The position numbers and the translations under genes were made by a program. Positions 46,449-54,947 of a stretch of DNA of 64,000 bases are shown piece after piece (the first letter of the stretch is position 1; the number at the start of each line of letters is the position of its first letter). Below the pieces are notes generated by a model. That model worked only from the letters and a program-made list of their open reading frames with translations. It ran no database searches and had not been told where the DNA came from. The DNA comes from Polaromonas jejuensis NBRC 106434. Its GTDB lineage: Bacteria; Pseudomonadota; Gammaproteobacteria; Burkholderiales; Burkholderiaceae_C. Location of the stretch: the NCBI RefSeq assembly GCF_001598235.1, contig NZ_BCYO01000016.1:1-64000 (forward strand), read 5' to 3'.

Positions 46449-47342
46449 ATGCAAACAGCGCGCAATTTGAACCAGGCGAACCAGGATTTTTCGGGACTCT
46501 GGATTCCGCTCATCACCCCCTTTGACCACGGTGAGGTCGATCATGCGGCTGTAAAACGCCTGGTCGCACACTACCGCGCCAGCGGGATTGCCGGCCTGGT
46601 GGTCTGCGGCTCCACCGGCGAAGCCGCGGCCCTGAGCGATGAAGAGCAGCAGGCTGTGCTGCAAACGGTGATGTCGGAAGCGCCCGGGTTGCCCGTCGTC
46701 ATGGGTTTGTCGGGCTACCATCTGGGCAAAACCGCGGCGCGCATCAAGGCGCTGGGCGCGTTGGGCATTGCCGGCTTCCTGTTGCCGGCGCCCAGCTACA
46801 TCCGGCCCGCCCAGGCAGGCCTGATCGAATGGTTTACGGCCTTGGCCGATGCGAGCGCCGTACCGATCATTCTTTACGACATTCCGTACCGCACCGGCAG
46901 CACGATAACGCTGGACACGCTGATGACGCTGGCCGGCCACCCACGCATCTGCGCCATCAAGGACTGCGGGGGCGACGCCGCCAAAACCCGGGCGCTGATT
47001 GCCGGCGGCCGGCTGCAAGTCCTCAGCGGCGAAGACGCGCAAATCTTTTCAACCATGGCACAGGGCGGCCGGGGCGCGATCGCGGCGGCGGCCCATTTGC
47101 AGACCCGGCGTTTCGTTCAAATTCTGCGGCTCATCCAGGCAGGCGGGTTGTCGCAGGCCGAAGCGCTGTGGACGCCGATGCTGCCGCTGATCGAAGGACT
47201 GTTTTCAGAGCCCAACCCGGGCCCGCTGAAAGCGCTGCTGGCGCGCCAGGGACTGATCCGCGACGAATTGCGCAGCCCGATGACGCGGGCCTCCAGCGCG
47301 CTGGTTGAACGCCTGCTGCGGCTTGATGAATTGATCGTTTGA
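46449..47342 (+). CDS. DapA-family aldolase/lyase (dihydrodipicolinate-synthase-like)
   Basis: 297 residues. Class I aldolase barrel: PLITPFDHGEVD, CGSTGEAAALSDEEQ, YDIPYRTGS (the Tyr of the proton relay, with Pro-Tyr-Arg-Thr in place of the usual PSRT), and Schiff-base Lys in CAIKDCGGD. It could be a true dihydrodipicolinate synthase, but the divergent motif and solitary location make a related 2-oxo-acid aldolase or N-acetylneuraminate-lyase-type enzyme possible. It is inserted in the mo-cofactor gene row and ends one base from the convergent moaD stop. Confidence 0.85.
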   Translation: MQTARNLNQANQDFSGLWIPLITPFDHGEVDHAAVKRLVAHYRASGIAGLVVCGSTGEAAALSDEEQQAVLQTVMSEAPGLPVVMGLSGYHLGKTAARIKALGALGIAGFLLPAPSYIRPAQAGLIEWFTALADASAVPIILYDIPYRTGSTITLDTLMTLAGHPRICAIKDCGGDAAKTRALIAGGRLQVLSGEDAQIFSTMAQGGRGAIAAAAHLQTRRFVQILRLIQAGGLSQAEALWTPMLPLIEGLFSEPNPGPLKALLARQGLIRDELRSPMTRASSALVERLLRLDELIV

Positions 47343-47343
47343 A

Positions 47344-47595
47344 TCAACCGCCGGTGACCGGTGGAAAAAACGCCACCTCGCAGCCATCGCTCAAAAGCGC
47401 CGACTCGTCGCTCATGACCTGGTTGAGCGCCATGCGAACCGACTTGCCACGGGCCAGGCCGGCGGCATGCGCGGGGCTGGCGGCCAGCAGTTCATCGCGC
47501 AGGGCGGCCAGTGTCGCGGCGGAGGTGTCGCGCAGCTCGCTGCCCTGCCCTATGGCTTCGCGTATGGAGGCAAAGTATTTGACGGTGATTTTCAT
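47344..47595 (-). CDS. moaD: Molybdopterin synthase sulfur carrier MoaD
   Basis: 83 residues, ubiquitin-like. It starts MKITVKYFASIREAIG and ends in the essential VTGG, whose terminal Gly is adenylated and thiocarboxylated. It is 24 bp after moeA on the same strand and is the small partner of MoaE. Confidence 0.95.
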   Translation of the reverse strand: MKITVKYFASIREAIGQGSELRDTSAATLAALRDELLAASPAHAAGLARGKSVRMALNQVMSDESALLSDGCEVAFFPPVTGG

Positions 47596-47619
47596 GCGCG
47601 TAGCTTCAAGCCAAGGTTT

Positions 47620-48906
47620 TCACGACAGGAGCGCCGAAAACGGGATGAAGCGCACGGTGTCGCCGTGCGCAATGGTCTGGCCGGCGGGGTTGTCCACCAG
47701 GCCGTCGCCCCAGACGGCAGAGGTGAGCACGCCCGAACTCTGGTTGCCGAACAGATCCAGGCCACCGGCCGCATTTTGCTTCACGCGCAGAAATTCACGG
47801 CGCTTATCGGCTCTGGGCCAGGTGAAATGGGCGGGAATCGCTATAGATTTGGGAGCAAGTTCGGTCGCCCCCTGCAGCTTGAGCAAAAAGGGCCTCACCA
47901 GCAGCAGGAAAGTCACGAAGCTGGACACCGGGTTGCCCGGCAGGCCGATGAAGTGCGCGGCACCGACCTGGCCATAGGCAAACGGCTTGCCCGGCTTGAT
48001 GGCGATCTGCCAGAGATTGAGCTCGCCCAGCGCCTGGACGGCGGGCTTGATATGGTCTTCCTCGCCGACCGAAACGCCGCCACTGGTCAGGATGAGGTCG
48101 TGCTGCTGGCTGGCGCCCTTCAGCGCCGCCATCGTCGCATCGAGCCGGTCGGGCACGATGCCCAGATCGGTCACCATGCAACCCAGGCGCTGCAGCAGGG
48201 CCCGCAAGAAGAAACGGTTGGAGTTGTAGATGGCACCGGGCTTCATGTCGGCAGGCGCCACCTCGCCCGGCATCACGAGTTCGTCGCCGGTGGAAAACAG
48301 CGCCACGCGTACGCGCGGGGCCACCCGCAGCTGGTCAAAGCCTATGCTGGCCGCCAGCCCCAGCGACGCCGGCGTCAGGCGTTCGCCGCGCTGCAAAACC
48401 ACGGCGCCCGCCGCCACGTCTTCGCCACGGCGGCGAATCCACTGGCCCGGTTGCGGCGGGACCTGAAGGCGCACGCCGGGGGCGCCGTCCGCCTCAACGG
48501 TTTCGCAGTCTTCCTGCATCACCACGGCATCGGCGCCGGGGGGAATCGGCGCGCCGGTGAAAATCCGCGCGGCCGACATGGCGGCCAAAGCATGGCCGCT
48601 GCTGCCCGCCGGAATCCGCTGCGTGACCTGCAACACCGTTGCGGCACCGGCCCAGTCGGCACAGCGCACGGCGTAGCCGTCCATGGAACTGTTGTCGTGT
48701 GCCGGCACATCCAGGCTGGACAGCAGGTCCTGGGCCAGCACCCGGCCATCGGCCTCAAACGTGGAAACGCTTTCGACAGCCGGCAGTGGCACAGCCCGGG
48801 CCAGCAGCGCCGTCAGCGCCAGGTCGAGCGACTGCAGAGGCGCCCGTGCAGGCACGGGAGCAGCTGGCGTGGCGGGTATGGCTGAATTTTCGGCGTCAGG
48901 GCGCAT
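47620..48906 (-). CDS. moeA: Molybdopterin molybdenumtransferase MoeA
   Basis: 428 residues from ATG 48906 (MRPDAENSAIP); a start at 49014 would overlap mobB. Domains: N-terminal VLAQDLLSSLDVPAHDNSSMDGYA, GEDVAAGAVVLQ, and the MoCF core LILTSGGVSVGEEDH with a C-terminal barrel (GLPGNPVSSFVTF). It inserts molybdate into adenylylated molybdopterin. It lies between mobB and moaD. Confidence 0.95.
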   Translation of the reverse strand: MRPDAENSAIPATPAAPVPARAPLQSLDLALTALLARAVPLPAVESVSTFEADGRVLAQDLLSSLDVPAHDNSSMDGYAVRCADWAGAATVLQVTQRIPAGSSGHALAAMSAARIFTGAPIPPGADAVVMQEDCETVEADGAPGVRLQVPPQPGQWIRRRGEDVAAGAVVLQRGERLTPASLGLAASIGFDQLRVAPRVRVALFSTGDELVMPGEVAPADMKPGAIYNSNRFFLRALLQRLGCMVTDLGIVPDRLDATMAALKGASQQHDLILTSGGVSVGEEDHIKPAVQALGELNLWQIAIKPGKPFAYGQVGAAHFIGLPGNPVSSFVTFLLLVRPFLLKLQGATELAPKSIAIPAHFTWPRADKRREFLRVKQNAAGGLDLFGNQSSGVLTSAVWGDGLVDNPAGQTIAHGDTVRFIPFSALLS

Positions 48907-48937
48907 GGTGAGCTTGTCCGGAATGGGCTTGACGAGG

Positions 48938-49474
48938 TCAGTCGAAACGCTTTTCAAGCGAATAAAGAAAGCGCTGTTGATTGTTGACCAGGTAATCGGC
49001 CACGGCGTTGACATCGTTCAAATCCAGCACCGGGCGCAAGGTTGCTGCGGGCAGCTGGTCGGGTGAGTCCGTGGCGATGGCGACGATGAAATCGTCTTCC
49101 ATGTAGTGGGCCGGCTTGGCCGAAGAAGCGCGCCAGATTTCAATTTTCGGCAAATCGCTTTTCTTGAAACCCTCGACCAGCACCCAGTCCACATCGGCGC
49201 TCAACTCGGCAATCAGCTGGTGCACGGTCAATTCGGCGGCTTGCTCAAACTCGCGTATCAGCGCCAGCCGGTGCGGCGAGGCCACCACCACCTCAAAGGC
49301 GCCGGCTTCGCGGTGGCGCCACGTGTCTTTGCCGGGGTGGTCAATGTCAAAGCTGTGATGGGCATGCTTGACGACCGACACCCGCAGGCCGCGCAGCTTG
49401 AGGGCCGGAATCAGCTTTTCCACCAGCGTTGTCTTGCCCGAGCCAGAGTACCCGGCAAATCCAGCCACGTTCAT
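48938..49474 (-). CDS. mobB: Molybdopterin-guanine dinucleotide biosynthesis protein MobB
   Basis: 178 residues. Walker A GYSGSGKTTLVEKL at the N-terminus, then VVKHAHHSFDID, DTWRHREAGA and WVLVEGFK. GTP-binding helper of MobA in making the guanine dinucleotide form of the cofactor. mobA is not in the window. It is 31 bp before moeA. Confidence 0.93.
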   Translation of the reverse strand: MNVAGFAGYSGSGKTTLVEKLIPALKLRGLRVSVVKHAHHSFDIDHPGKDTWRHREAGAFEVVVASPHRLALIREFEQAAELTVHQLIAELSADVDWVLVEGFKKSDLPKIEIWRASSAKPAHYMEDDFIVAIATDSPDQLPAATLRPVLDLNDVNAVADYLVNNQQRFLYSLEKRFD

Positions 49475-49498
49475 GAGTCCGCTTTCAGCAAAAGCAAA

Positions 49499-49552
49499 AT
49501 GCTATCAATTAAATAGCTGACCGCACCCGTACAACAAGGGCTTCAGTCCGAT
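49499..49552 (-). repeat. Dispersed 55-bp repeat, copy 12
   Basis: On the minus strand GAATCGGACTGAAGCCCTTG, then GGTCAGCTATTTAATTGATA. It begins immediately after the thrC stop codon and separates thrC from mobB. Confidence 0.8.
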
Positions 49553-50968
49553 TCAATGCACATTTTCGGCAATGTAGCGCTTGATCAGCGCGACATCGGC
49601 CGGCAGCACCTTGACGCGCTTGGGCAAGGCCTCTATGCCCTCGAATTTCGCCGGACGCGTCGGCGCCTGGCCCAGCGCTTCGACGATGGTTTCGGCAAAC
49701 TTGATGGGCAGGGCCGTTTCCAGCACGATCATGGGCACACCGGCCTGAAGCTGCTCGCGCGCCACCTTCAGGCCGTCGGCGGTGTGCGTGTCTATCATGC
49801 TGCCAAAACGCTGGAAGGTGTCTTTGATGGTAGCCAGGCGGTCGGCGTGAATGCTTTTGCCGCTGACAAAACCATAGCGCTGGGCGGCCATCTGAAAAGC
49901 CGGGTCGGCGCTCAGGTCAAAGCGGCCCTGGCTGGCCAGCTGGTCGTGAAACAGCGCCCGGGTCTTGTCGCCATCGCGGCCCAGCAGGTCAAACACAAAG
50001 CGCTCGAAATTCGAGGCCTTGGAAATGTCCATGGACGGGCTGGAGGTTTCATGCGTGTCGGCGCTGCCGCGCACGCGGTAAACCCCGGTGCGGAAGAACT
50101 CGTCGAGCACATCGTTTTCGTTGGTGGCGACCACCAGCTTGTCTATGGGCAGGCCCATGCTGCGCGCCACATGGCCGGCACAGACATTGCCGAAATTGCC
50201 GGAGGGCACGGTGAAGCTGACCTTCTCGGAATTCGAACTCGTGGCCTGGAAGTAGCCGGCAAAGTAGTAAACCACCTGGGCCATCAGGCGCGCCCAGTTG
50301 ATGGAGTTGACGGTGCCTATCTTGTACTGGCGCTTGAAGGCCAGGTCGTTGGACACCGCCTTGACGATGTCCTGGCAGTCGTCAAACACGCCTTCCACCG
50401 CAATGTTGTGGATGTTGTCATCCTGCAGGCTGAACATCTGCGCCTGCTGGAAGGGGCTCATGCGGCCGTTCGGCGAGGTCATGAAGACGCGCACGCCCTT
50501 TTTGCCGCGCATGGCGTATTCGGCCGCGCTGCCGGTGTCGCCGCTGGTGGCACCCAGGATGTTGAGTTCTTCGCCGCGGCGCGCCAGTTCGTACTCGAAC
50601 AGATTGCCCAGCAGCTGCATGGCCATGTCCTTGAAGGCCAAGGTCGGGCCGTTGGACAGGGCCTCCAGGTAGAGGCCGTTTTCCAGCGCGCGAAGCGGCA
50701 CGATTTCCCAGCTGCCGAAGACCTCCTCGGTATAGGTCCTGGCGCAGATGGCCTTCAGGTCAGCCGCGGGAATGTCGTCGACATACAGCGACAGGACTTC
50801 AAACGCCAGCTCGGCATAGGAAAGACCGCGCCACGCCGTGAGCGTGGCCTCATCCACCTGCGGATACCGTTCGGGCAGGTACAAACCGCCGTCGGGCGCC
50901 AGGCCCTCGAGCAGGATTTCGCAAAAGCGCTTGCGGTCGGCATGGCCGCGCGTGGAAATGTAAAGCAT
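49553..50968 (-). CDS. thrC: Threonine synthase
   Basis: 471 residues, the long proteobacterial form. It has LAPDGGLYLPERYP near the start, PLP-binding Lys in GPTLAFKDMAMQ, GATSGDTGSAAEYAM, and VPSGNFGNVCAG. It converts O-phosphohomoserine to threonine. Its ATG overlaps the hom stop by one base (TGATG), so the two are coupled, and alaA precedes hom. The repeat copy 12 follows its stop directly. Confidence 0.97.
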   Translation of the reverse strand: MLYISTRGHADRKRFCEILLEGLAPDGGLYLPERYPQVDEATLTAWRGLSYAELAFEVLSLYVDDIPAADLKAICARTYTEEVFGSWEIVPLRALENGLYLEALSNGPTLAFKDMAMQLLGNLFEYELARRGEELNILGATSGDTGSAAEYAMRGKKGVRVFMTSPNGRMSPFQQAQMFSLQDDNIHNIAVEGVFDDCQDIVKAVSNDLAFKRQYKIGTVNSINWARLMAQVVYYFAGYFQATSSNSEKVSFTVPSGNFGNVCAGHVARSMGLPIDKLVVATNENDVLDEFFRTGVYRVRGSADTHETSSPSMDISKASNFERFVFDLLGRDGDKTRALFHDQLASQGRFDLSADPAFQMAAQRYGFVSGKSIHADRLATIKDTFQRFGSMIDTHTADGLKVAREQLQAGVPMIVLETALPIKFAETIVEALGQAPTRPAKFEGIEALPKRVKVLPADVALIKRYIAENVH

Positions 50969-52320
50969 CAGGCCAGTTCCTCCTTGCGGATGCGCGTGAT
51001 GGGCGCCAGCACGGTGGGCAGCGCCTGCATTTGCGCGAGTGCCGCATTCATCTTCGCCTCCACGCAGTCATGCGTGAGGATGATGAGGTCGGTTTGCGTG
51101 GAGCCTTCGCCGCCCACCTCGTCGGCTTCGCGCTGCAGCATGGCGTCTATGCTGATGCCGGCCTCGGCCAGAATGCCGGTCACCTTGGCCAGCACGCCGG
51201 CCTGGTCGGCAACCTTCAGGCGCAGGTAGTAACTCGTGACCACATCCCCCATGGCCAGCACCGGGGTGTCGCTCATGGCATCGGGCTGGAACGCCAGGTG
51301 CGGCACGCGGTGCAGCGGATCGCTGGTGTGCAGCCGCGTGATGTCCACCAGGTCGGCAATCACCGCGCTGGCCGTGGGCTCGCTGCCCGCGCCCTTGCCG
51401 TAGTACATCGTGGTGCCAACGGCATCGCCATGCACCATCACCGCGTTCATGGCGCCTTCCACATTGGCGATCAGGCGCTTCACCGGCACCAGGCAGGGAT
51501 GCACGCGCAGCTCTATGCCCTTGGCCGTCTTCTTGGTGATGCCCAGCAGCTTGATGCGGTAGCCGAGCTTTTCGGCGTACTTGATGTCCTGCGCCGCCAG
51601 CTGGGTGATGCCCTCGACATAGGCCTTGTCAAACTGCACCGGGATGCCGAAGGCAATCGCCGACATCAGGGCGGCCTTGTGCGCGGCATCCACGCCTTCA
51701 ATGTCAAAGGTCGGGTCGGCCTCGGCGTAGCCCAGGCGCTGCGCTTCCTTGAGCACCACCTCAAAGTCCAGGCCCTTGTCGCGCATCTCGCTGAGGATGA
51801 AATTGGTGGTGCCGTTGATGATGCCGGCAATCCATTCGATGCGGTTGGCCGTGAGGCCTTCGCGCAGCGACTTGATGATGGGAATGCCGCCGGCGACGGC
51901 GGCTTCAAAAGCCACCATCACGCCCTTGCGGTGCGCCGCGGCAAAAATCTCGGTGCCGTGCACCGCCAGCAAGGCCTTGTTGGCGGTCACCACATGCTTG
52001 CCCGCCTCGATGGCTTCCATGACCAGCTGGCGGGCAATGCCGTAGCCGCCTATCAGCTCGACCACGATGTCGATCTCCGGGTTGGCAATCACCGCGCGGG
52101 CATCGGCCACCACCTGGACGCTGCTGCCCACAACCGCCTGGGCGCGTGCGGTGTCCAGGTCGGCCACCATGGTGATTTCAATGCCGCGGCCGGCACGGCG
52201 CAGGATTTCCTCCTGGTTGCGCTGCAAGACGTTGAACACGCCGCCGCCTACCGTGCCTATGCCCAGCAGGCCCACTTGGATGGATTTCAGATTCGTCGAT
52301 GTCGGTTTCATATGATTCAA
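50968..52320 (-). CDS. hom: Homoserine dehydrogenase
   Basis: 450 residues from ATG 52320; ATG 52311 is an alternative. The N-terminal NAD(P) fold has GLLGIGTVGGGVFNVL and VTANKALLAVHG. The catalytic domain has GIINGTTNFILSEM and FDIEGVDAAHKAALM. A C-terminal ACT domain (about 365-440) would mediate threonine feedback. It makes homoserine for threonine and methionine. Co-transcribed with thrC. Confidence 0.97.
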   Translation of the reverse strand: MNHMKPTSTNLKSIQVGLLGIGTVGGGVFNVLQRNQEEILRRAGRGIEITMVADLDTARAQAVVGSSVQVVADARAVIANPEIDIVVELIGGYGIARQLVMEAIEAGKHVVTANKALLAVHGTEIFAAAHRKGVMVAFEAAVAGGIPIIKSLREGLTANRIEWIAGIINGTTNFILSEMRDKGLDFEVVLKEAQRLGYAEADPTFDIEGVDAAHKAALMSAIAFGIPVQFDKAYVEGITQLAAQDIKYAEKLGYRIKLLGITKKTAKGIELRVHPCLVPVKRLIANVEGAMNAVMVHGDAVGTTMYYGKGAGSEPTASAVIADLVDITRLHTSDPLHRVPHLAFQPDAMSDTPVLAMGDVVTSYYLRLKVADQAGVLAKVTGILAEAGISIDAMLQREADEVGGEGSTQTDLIILTHDCVEAKMNAALAQMQALPTVLAPITRIRKEELA

Positions 52321-52324
52321 TGGT

Positions 52325-52380
52325 CAAAAGTGCCTGCAGCCCCTGCTGGAATTGCATTAGTTGCTATTATTTCGATAGTT
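52325..52380 (+). repeat. Dispersed 55-bp repeat, copy 13
   Basis: CAAAAGTGCCTGCAGCCCC, then GCATTAGTTGCTATTATTTC and GATAG. The last eight codons and TAA stop of alaA are read from its reverse strand. Confidence 0.7.
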
Positions 52381-53580
52381 CTCAAGAAATTTGGCAATGC
52401 GCCCTATGGCCTCGCGAAGGTCTTCCTCATGCGGCAGAAAGACGATGCGGAAATGGTCCGGCGCCGCCCAGTTGAAGCCCGTGCCCTGCACCAGCATCAC
52501 CTTGGTTTCCTTCAGCAACTCGAGGAAGAATTGCCGGTCGTCCGTGATCGGATACACCTTGGGATCGAGCCGGGGGAACATGTAGAGCGCCGCGCTGGGC
52601 TTGACACAGCTGACACCCGGAATCGCCGTGATCAGCTCGTAGGCCAGGTCGCGCTGGCGCCGCAGGCGTCCGCCCTCGCCCACCAGGTCGTTGATGCTCT
52701 GGTAGCCGCCCAGGGCCGTCTGGATGCCCCACTGGCCCGGCACGTTGGAGCACAGCTTCATGTTGGCCAGCATGTTCAGGCCCTCGATGTAGTCCTGCGC
52801 CTGCTTCTTGGGACCCGACACCACCAGCCAGCCGGCGCGGTAACCGCAGGAGCGGTAGCTCTTGGAGAGCGAATTGAAGGTCAGGGTCAGCACGTCCGTC
52901 GACAGGCTGGCCATGGCGGTGTGGCGGGCGCCGTCGTACAGCACCTTGTCGTACACCTCGTCCGCCAGGATCACCAGGCCATGCTCGTGGGCGAGCTGGA
53001 CAATGCTTTTGAGCAATTCGTCGGAATACAAGGCGCCGGTCGGGTTGTTCGGATTGATGACCACGATGCCCTTGGTCTTGGGCGTGATCTTGGCACGGAT
53101 GTCGGCCAGGTTGGGCATCCAGCCGTTGGCCTCATCGCACACATAGTGCACCGGCGTGCCGCCCGACAGGCTGGTGGTGGCCGTCCACAAGGGGTAGTCG
53201 GGCGAAGGCAGCAGCAGTTCGTCGCCGTCGTCAAGCAGCGCGTTGGTGGCCATCGAGATCAGTTCGCTGGCGCCGTTGCCCAGGTAAATATCGTCCAGCG
53301 TCACGCCCTTGATGCCCTGTCTTTGCGTTTCGTGCATCACCGCCTTGCGCGCCGCAAAAATGCCCTTGCTGTCCGAATAACCGGCCGAGGCCGGCAGGTT
53401 GCGGATCATGTCCTGCTGGACTTCCTCGGGCGCATCGAAGCCGAACACCGCGAGATTGCCAATATTGAGCTTGATGAGCTTTTGCCCCTCTTCCTCCATC
53501 TGCTTGGCGGCGTCCATGATGGGGCCGCGGATGTCGTAAAGCACATTGGCCAATTTGGCAGATTTGGTGATCGGTTTCAT
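52357..53580 (-). CDS. alaA: Alanine/valine-type aminotransferase AlaA
   Basis: 407 residues from ATG 53580 (MKPITKSAKLANVLYDIRG); the start is set by family length. Fold type I aminotransferase: GNGASELI, YPLWTA, VVINPNNPTGALYS, and PLP Lys in SLSKSYRSCGYRAGW. AlaA makes alanine from pyruvate using glutamate. It lies upstream of hom-thrC on the same strand, a conserved neighbourhood in beta-proteobacteria. The C-terminus NYRNNSN comes from repeat copy 13. Confidence 0.92.
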   Translation of the reverse strand: MKPITKSAKLANVLYDIRGPIMDAAKQMEEEGQKLIKLNIGNLAVFGFDAPEEVQQDMIRNLPASAGYSDSKGIFAARKAVMHETQRQGIKGVTLDDIYLGNGASELISMATNALLDDGDELLLPSPDYPLWTATTSLSGGTPVHYVCDEANGWMPNLADIRAKITPKTKGIVVINPNNPTGALYSDELLKSIVQLAHEHGLVILADEVYDKVLYDGARHTAMASLSTDVLTLTFNSLSKSYRSCGYRAGWLVVSGPKKQAQDYIEGLNMLANMKLCSNVPGQWGIQTALGGYQSINDLVGEGGRLRRQRDLAYELITAIPGVSCVKPSAALYMFPRLDPKVYPITDDRQFFLELLKETKVMLVQGTGFNWAAPDHFRIVFLPHEEDLREAIGRIAKFLENYRNNSN

Positions 53581-53773
53581 GAATTCTCTGGATATTTGGG
53601 CAAAGACCACACCGCCAGGCGCAGGGCAAACGGTAAGAAGCCAGCACCGCAACGGGAAATTCGGGCGGAATCTATAATTTGACCACATAAATAGCGGCTT
53701 TCGCTGGCAAAGCGCCATCAATAAGCCCTTGGCCGCCGCCGCTCGCCAGCCCTCCCAACGCCATGAATCCCGC

Positions 53774-54157
53774 ATGAAACTTCAGCCAGACCGTCTTGAT
53801 GTTCAGTCCATCCTTGCCTACGGCCCGGGATGGGTGGGGCTGGGCAACAACGGTGTGGCCGAAAAAATCGAGCACAGCATCGTGATTGGCTCGCGGGGCG
53901 AGAAGTTTGACTGGAACTGCACGCGTTTCGAGCAACTCACCGCCGAGCACTTCGCCCAGCTGGCCCAAACCAGGCCGGAATTGGTGATTTTCGGCAGCGG
54001 AACGCGCCTGCGTTTTCCGCCCCCGGCCTTCCTGCGCGTCCTGATGGAGCAGCGCATAGGCCTTGAAACCATGGACACCCTGGCGGCCTGCCGCACCTAC
54101 AACATCCTGGCCGGCGAGGGCCGGCAGGTGGTAGCAGCCCTACTGATTGAATCCTGA
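53774..54157 (+). CDS. Mth938-like (DUF498) domain protein
   Basis: 127 residues from ATG 53774. Features: MKLQPDRLDVQSILAYGPGW, VIFGSGTRLRFPP and LETMDTLAACRTYNIL. It is a small cytoplasmic family related to NDUFAF3, of unknown bacterial role. Divergent from alaA; its TGA stop lies at the edge of a 12-bp hairpin (54158-54187). Confidence 0.88.
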   Translation: MKLQPDRLDVQSILAYGPGWVGLGNNGVAEKIEHSIVIGSRGEKFDWNCTRFEQLTAEHFAQLAQTRPELVIFGSGTRLRFPPPAFLRVLMEQRIGLETMDTLAACRTYNILAGEGRQVVAALLIES

Positions 54158-54187
54158 GAAAGAGAAGGCTGAAGCGCCTTCTCTTTC
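54158..54187. terminator. Hairpin at the end of the Mth938-like gene
   Basis: Perfect 12-bp stem GAAAGAGAAGGC/GCCTTCTCTTTC, loop TGAAGC. It is followed by GGGG rather than T, so it is a weak or factor-dependent terminator, or an mRNA-end stabiliser. Confidence 0.5.
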
Positions 54188-54292
54188 GGGGTAAAATCTA
54201 GGGTTGCACTTGGTGCTACATGGGCTTACCACCCGCATGCGCTACCAAAGGCCGCGGCCAATTACAACTACTTTCGTCAGGGTCTACTCAGT

Positions 54293-54769
54293 ATGGCAGT
54301 CGTCGTCAATAAACCTCTCCCCGAATTTGAAGCGAACGCCACAGGTGGCCTCAAGGTTTCCAACCAGTCCCACCTGGGACAAGTCATTGTGCTGTACTTT
54401 TACCCCAAGGACAACACGCCCGGCTGCACCACAGAAGCCATGCAGTTTCGCGACCGCTACAAGGATTTCGTCAAGGCTGGCGCCACCGTGTTCGGTGTTT
54501 CGCGCGACAACATGAAGTCGCACGACGAGTTCAAGACCAAGCTGGAACTCCCGTTTGAGCTGATTGCCGACACCGAAGAAAAAATGTGCCACATGTTTGG
54601 CGTGGTCAAAAACAAGATCATGTACGGCAAAAAAGTGAAAGGCATTGAGCGCAGCACCTTTCTGATCGGCGCCGACGGCCTGCTGAAGGAAGAATGGCGC
54701 GGACTGAAAGTCCCCGGCCATGTCGACGACGTCCTCAAGGCCGTCAAGGCCCTCAAGAAGCCCGCCTGA
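54293..54769 (+). CDS. bcp: Peroxiredoxin Bcp/PrxQ
   Basis: 158 residues. FYPKDNTPGCTTEAMQFRD gives the peroxidatic Cys; the resolving Cys five residues later in many PrxQ proteins is Met here, so it is a 1-Cys or atypical type. Other marks: GVSRDNMKSH, ERSTFLI. It reduces peroxides in the cytoplasm. A possible -10 (TAAAAT) lies at about 54192. Confidence 0.92.
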   Translation: MAVVVNKPLPEFEANATGGLKVSNQSHLGQVIVLYFYPKDNTPGCTTEAMQFRDRYKDFVKAGATVFGVSRDNMKSHDEFKTKLELPFELIADTEEKMCHMFGVVKNKIMYGKKVKGIERSTFLIGADGLLKEEWRGLKVPGHVDDVLKAVKALKKPA

Positions 54770-54879
54770 GAAGCCATGCTGAAGGGGGCCGGGTCGCCCG
54801 GTAACAACAGTCGATTGCCGGGTCATATGAGTTGTGCATAATGAACTCATGCCGTTGACCTTCGCGACTGCGCCCAAAG

Positions 54880-54912
54880 AAAAAGCCGCCCCGGCCTTGA
54901 GGCGGCTTTTTT
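54880..54912 (+). terminator. Rho-independent terminator after bcp
   Basis: GCCGCC (54885-54890) pairs with GGCGGC (54901-54906), flanked by AAAAA and TTTTTT. About 110 bases after bcp, just before the PhoH-type gene. Confidence 0.85.
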
Positions 54913-54947
54913 GTTTCCGGAACTTCAATTAGAGAGTTTTAAGCACC

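Noticed and set aside
49556..51229. Open frame antisense to thrC
   Set aside because: Composition-driven shadow of threonine synthase.
51031..53682. Long open frame (about 883 codons) antisense to hom and alaA
   Set aside because: It spans two well-recognised genes and the spacer between them, with no family match.
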